Assembly (NCBI RefSeq): GCF_030563405.1
Contig: NZ_CP130748.1
Location: 558,001 to 622,000, forward strand
DNA: 64,000 nucleotides
From: Vibrio sp. SNU_ST1
Lineage (GTDB): Bacteria > Pseudomonadota > Gammaproteobacteria > Enterobacterales > Vibrionaceae
Reading direction: 5' to 3'
Made by a program: the position numbers and the translations under genes. Below the pieces are notes generated by a model, which saw only the letters and a list, made by a program, of their open reading frames with translations, was not told where the DNA came from and did no database searches. Numbering within the stretch: position 1 is the stretch's first letter; every line of letters begins with the position of its first letter. Shown piece by piece: positions 61,390 through 64,000 of the stretch.

Positions 61390-61905
61390 ATGAATCATTT
61401 CGAATTATTTGGGCTACCACTTCAGTTTCAACTGGATGGTAGCCTTCTTTCTTCTCAGTTTAGAGATCTGCAACGCCAATTCCATCCTGATAAATTTGCG
61501 ATAGCTTCTGAGCGTGATCGCTTATTAGCCGTGCAAAAAGCGGCACAAATCAACGATGCGTACCAGGTATTGAAGAATCCAATCAGCCGAGCAGAATACC
61601 TGCTAGTTCAACACGGTGAAGACATTCGTGGCGAACAACAAACCATGCAAGATCCGATGTTCCTGATGGAGCAGATGGAATTGCGTGAAGAGCTGGAAGA
61701 CATCGCAGACAGTTCTGATCCCGAAGATGCGCTATTTGCATTTGAAGGCAAGGTTAGCAAAATGTATAAACAACAATTAAGCGCTATCCAACAAGAACTC
61801 GAAAGCGAAGCTTGGCTAGAAGCTGCAGACCGAGTAAGAAAGCTTAAGTTTATTGCAAAATTAAAGAATGAAATCGAATTAGTTGAAGATCGTTTGATCG
61901 GCTAG
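61390..61905 (+). CDS. hscB: HscB, J-domain co-chaperone of Fe-S assembly
   Basis: 171 residues: an N-terminal J domain (1-75) with the HPD motif in QFHPDKFA and a C-terminal three-helix IscU-binding domain ([13 protein letters not shown]). It stimulates HscA ATPase and delivers IscU. It directly precedes hscA. Confidence 0.96.
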   Translation: MNHFELFGLPLQFQLDGSLLSSQFRDLQRQFHPDKFAIASERDRLLAVQKAAQINDAYQVLKNPISRAEYLLVQHGEDIRGEQQTMQDPMFLMEQMELREELEDIADSSDPEDALFAFEGKVSKMYKQQLSAIQQELESEAWLEAADRVRKLKFIAKLKNEIELVEDRLIG

Positions 61906-61927
61906 TTTGTATAACAAGGACACCTCC

Positions 61928-63778
61928 ATGGCACTACTTCAGATTGCAGAACCAGGGCAAAGCGCCGCTCCTCACCAGCATAAGCTTGCTGTGGGTATTG
62001 ATTTAGGTACAACAAACTCGTTGGTTGCTGCAGTACGCAGTGGCGAGGCGAGCACACTCGTTGATCAACAAGGTCGAAGCATTTTACCTTCAGTTGTTTA
62101 CTACCAGTCGGAATCTTATACGACTGGCGATGAAGCTCGTGCTAACGCGCAGACTGACCCTAAAAATACCATTATCTCAGTTAAGCGATTAATCGGTCGC
62201 TCACTGTCGGATATTCAACAGCGATACCCGTCTCTGCCATATCAGTTTGAAGAAAGTGATAATGGTTTGCCTGTGATTAGCACAGAGCAAGGCAACAAAA
62301 ACCCAATCCAGGTTTCTGCTGATATTCTACGAGCGCTTGGCCAACGTGCTGAGTCTACGTTAGGCGGTGAATTATCCGGTGCCGTGATTACTGTCCCGGC
62401 TTACTTTGATGATGCACAGCGTGCTGGTACGAAAGACGCGGCGCAACTGGCTGGTCTTCACGTGTTACGTCTTCTTAATGAACCCACGGCAGCTGCGATT
62501 GCTTACGGCTTGGATTCAGGTAAAGAAGGAGTAATTGCTGTTTATGACTTAGGTGGTGGTACGTTTGATATCTCTATCCTACGCCTATCTAAAGGTGTCT
62601 TCGAAGTTTTAGCAACAGGCGGTGACTCTGCATTAGGCGGCGACGACTTTGACCATTTAGTTGCGGATCATTTCCAAGAACAAATGGGCTTATCAGAGCT
62701 AACTGCAGAACAGAATCGTATTCTTCTCGACGCCGCAACAGAAGCGAAGATTGGCTTATCTGAAGCGGAAAGCGTTGAGGTTGAAGTACTAGGTTGGTCT
62801 GGTTCATTAACTCGTGAAGAGTTTGAAGACATCATCAAGCCGCTGGTTAAGAAAACGCTACTTTCGTGCCGTCGAGCACTGAAAGATGCGGAAGTTGACG
62901 CGGACGAAGTTCTAGAAGTGGTAATGGTCGGCGGTTCAACTCGCACATTACTTGTACGTGAAATGGTGGGTGATTTCTTTGGCCGTACGCCATTAACCAG
63001 CATTAACCCTGATGAAGTGGTTGCGATTGGTGCATCGATTCAAGCGGATATCTTAGTCGGCAACAAGCCAGACTCTGAAATGTTACTGCTGGACGTAATT
63101 CCTCTTTCCCTAGGTATCGAAACCATGGGCGGCTTGGTAGAAAAGATCATTCCACGCAATACCACGATCCCTGTTGCTCGCGCACAAGAATTTACCACGT
63201 TCAAAGACGGTCAAACTGCAATGACAGTACACACCGTACAAGGTGAACGAGAGATGGTTGATGATTGTCGTTCATTGGCTCGTTTTGCTCTAAAAGGCAT
63301 TCCACCAATGGCTGCTGGTGCGGCGCATATTCGTGTGACTTACCAAGTGGATGCTGATGGCCTGCTATCGGTTACTGCTATGGAGAAGAGTACGGGTGTT
63401 CAAGCTGAAATTCAGGTTAAACCGTCTTACGGTCTAAGCGATAATGAAGTGGCGAATATGCTGAAAGATTCGATGACGTTTGCTAAAGAAGACATGCAAG
63501 CGCGTGCTCTAGCTGAACAACGTGTAGAAGCAGATCGTGTTATCGAAGGCCTTATTGCAGCAATGCAAGCTGATGGCGATGAGCTGCTTGATGAGCAAGA
63601 AAAGCAGCACCTTCTGCAAGCTATTGAGGCACTGATTGAAGTGCGCAATGGCGAAAGTGCTGATGCCATCGAACTAGAAATTAAGAATACCGACAAAGCG
63701 AGCCAAGACTTTGCTTCTCGTCGTATGGATAAATCAATTCGAGCTGCACTGTCAGGTCAGTCAGTCGATAATATTTAA
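61928..63778 (+). CDS. hscA: HscA, specialised Hsp70 chaperone
   Basis: Promotes cluster transfer from IscU in an ATP-dependent manner. I chose the ATG at 61928 (616 residues, as in E. coli): [17 protein letters not shown] matches, and AAGGA lies 7 bases upstream. The actin-like ATPase domain has [25 protein letters not shown] and [14 protein letters not shown]. The substrate-binding domain follows from about 390. The gene begins 22 bases after hscB. Confidence 0.97.
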   Translation: MALLQIAEPGQSAAPHQHKLAVGIDLGTTNSLVAAVRSGEASTLVDQQGRSILPSVVYYQSESYTTGDEARANAQTDPKNTIISVKRLIGRSLSDIQQRYPSLPYQFEESDNGLPVISTEQGNKNPIQVSADILRALGQRAESTLGGELSGAVITVPAYFDDAQRAGTKDAAQLAGLHVLRLLNEPTAAAIAYGLDSGKEGVIAVYDLGGGTFDISILRLSKGVFEVLATGGDSALGGDDFDHLVADHFQEQMGLSELTAEQNRILLDAATEAKIGLSEAESVEVEVLGWSGSLTREEFEDIIKPLVKKTLLSCRRALKDAEVDADEVLEVVMVGGSTRTLLVREMVGDFFGRTPLTSINPDEVVAIGASIQADILVGNKPDSEMLLLDVIPLSLGIETMGGLVEKIIPRNTTIPVARAQEFTTFKDGQTAMTVHTVQGEREMVDDCRSLARFALKGIPPMAAGAAHIRVTYQVDADGLLSVTAMEKSTGVQAEIQVKPSYGLSDNEVANMLKDSMTFAKEDMQARALAEQRVEADRVIEGLIAAMQADGDELLDEQEKQHLLQAIEALIEVRNGESADAIELEIKNTDKASQDFASRRMDKSIRAALSGQSVDNI

Positions 63779-63798
63779 TAGTTAGAGAATAGATAAAC

Positions 63799-64000
63799 AT
63801 GCCAAAGATTATTGTTTTACCTCACGAAGATCTATGTCCAGAAGGCGCTGTTTTAGAAGCAAAAACTGGTGAGACGGTTCTTGATGTTGCATTGAAGGCC
63901 GGTATTGGTATTGAACACGCATGTGAGAAGTCGTGTGCATGTACTACATGTCACGTCGTGATTCGTGAAGGTTTCGACTCATTAGAAGAAAGTGATGACC
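63799..64000 (+). CDS. fdx: Fdx, [2Fe-2S] ferredoxin of the isc operon (5' part)
   Basis: The frame MPKIIVLPHEDLCPEGAV runs open to the window edge, 67 codons. The cluster motif CEKSCACTTCHVV gives three of the four Cys ligands; the last lies beyond the edge. This is the Isc-type adrenodoxin-like ferredoxin, an electron donor for cluster assembly. It begins 20 bases after hscA. Confidence 0.95.
   Translation, partial: MPKIIVLPHEDLCPEGAVLEAKTGETVLDVALKAGIGIEHACEKSCACTTCHVVIREGFDSLEESDD

Overview
This 64 kb window is chromosomal DNA of a marine gammaproteobacterium, almost certainly a Vibrio of the Splendidus clade. The 16S gene reads as Vibrio throughout. The gene order (tyrA, PilZ protein, ettA, slt, trpR, yjjX, pheA, bamD, rluD, clpB, rrn, phoBR, pst, oxyR2, queA-tgt-secDF, isc) follows the Vibrio cholerae chromosome 1 segment around VC0696-VC0753 as I remember it. 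The content is mostly conserved core genome. I see no prophage, integron, insertion sequence, CRISPR array or defence island.

Layout. (1) 1-14.6 kb: the two prephenate-branch genes tyrA (cut by the left edge) and pheA, the latter with a readable pheL leader peptide and attenuator. Around them lie an M23 endopeptidase, a PilZ protein, ettA, slt, trpR, yjjX, an MbaA-like GGDEF-EAL protein, raiA, an MltF-like transglycosylase and bamD. (2) 14.6-19.1 kb: rluD, pgeF and clpB, the last with a sigma-32 promoter. (3) 19.1-25.2 kb: a complete rRNA operon (two promoters, boxA, 16S, tRNA-Ala(GGC), 23S, 5S, tRNA-Asp, terminator), followed by a run of 17 G. (4) 25.3-29.7 kb: mepA, a possibly frameshifted small ORF, a short unknown gene, yfhL-trhP and rdgC. 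(5) 29.8-42.4 kb: the phosphate block phoB-phoR-pstS, convergent ppk-ppx, and pstC-pstA-pstB-phoU, with two good Pho boxes. (6) 42.4-50.6 kb: a variable stretch with an outer-membrane protein, a lipoprotein, a LysR regulator, cutC, a divergent prx2/oxyR2 pair, a chemoreceptor and a CBS-domain protein. (7) 50.9-57.7 kb: queA-tgt-yajC-secD-secF and convergent suhB. (8) 57.9-64 kb: trmJ and the isc operon iscRSUA-hscBA-fdx, with two abutting IscR sites; fdx is cut by the right edge.

How the genes connect. Phosphate sensing, import and polyphosphate metabolism form one block. Four peptidoglycan-cleaving enzymes lie within 26 kb. Fe-S biogenesis (isc) and prephenate metabolism (tyrA, pheA) are both inputs reported for the TrhP tRNA hydroxylation step encoded here with ferredoxin yfhL.

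The most interesting points are: greatly enlarged PstC and PstA permeases (a WD40/propeller-like insert in PstC and a coiled-coil insert in PstA); an in-frame hexamer repeat that forms the hydrophobic core of the PstS signal peptide; other short tandem repeats; an mbaA homologue with no nspS beside it; a near-identical 19-bp palindrome just downstream of both tyrA and pheA; and a candidate frameshifted small gene. No clearly new multi-gene system is visible.
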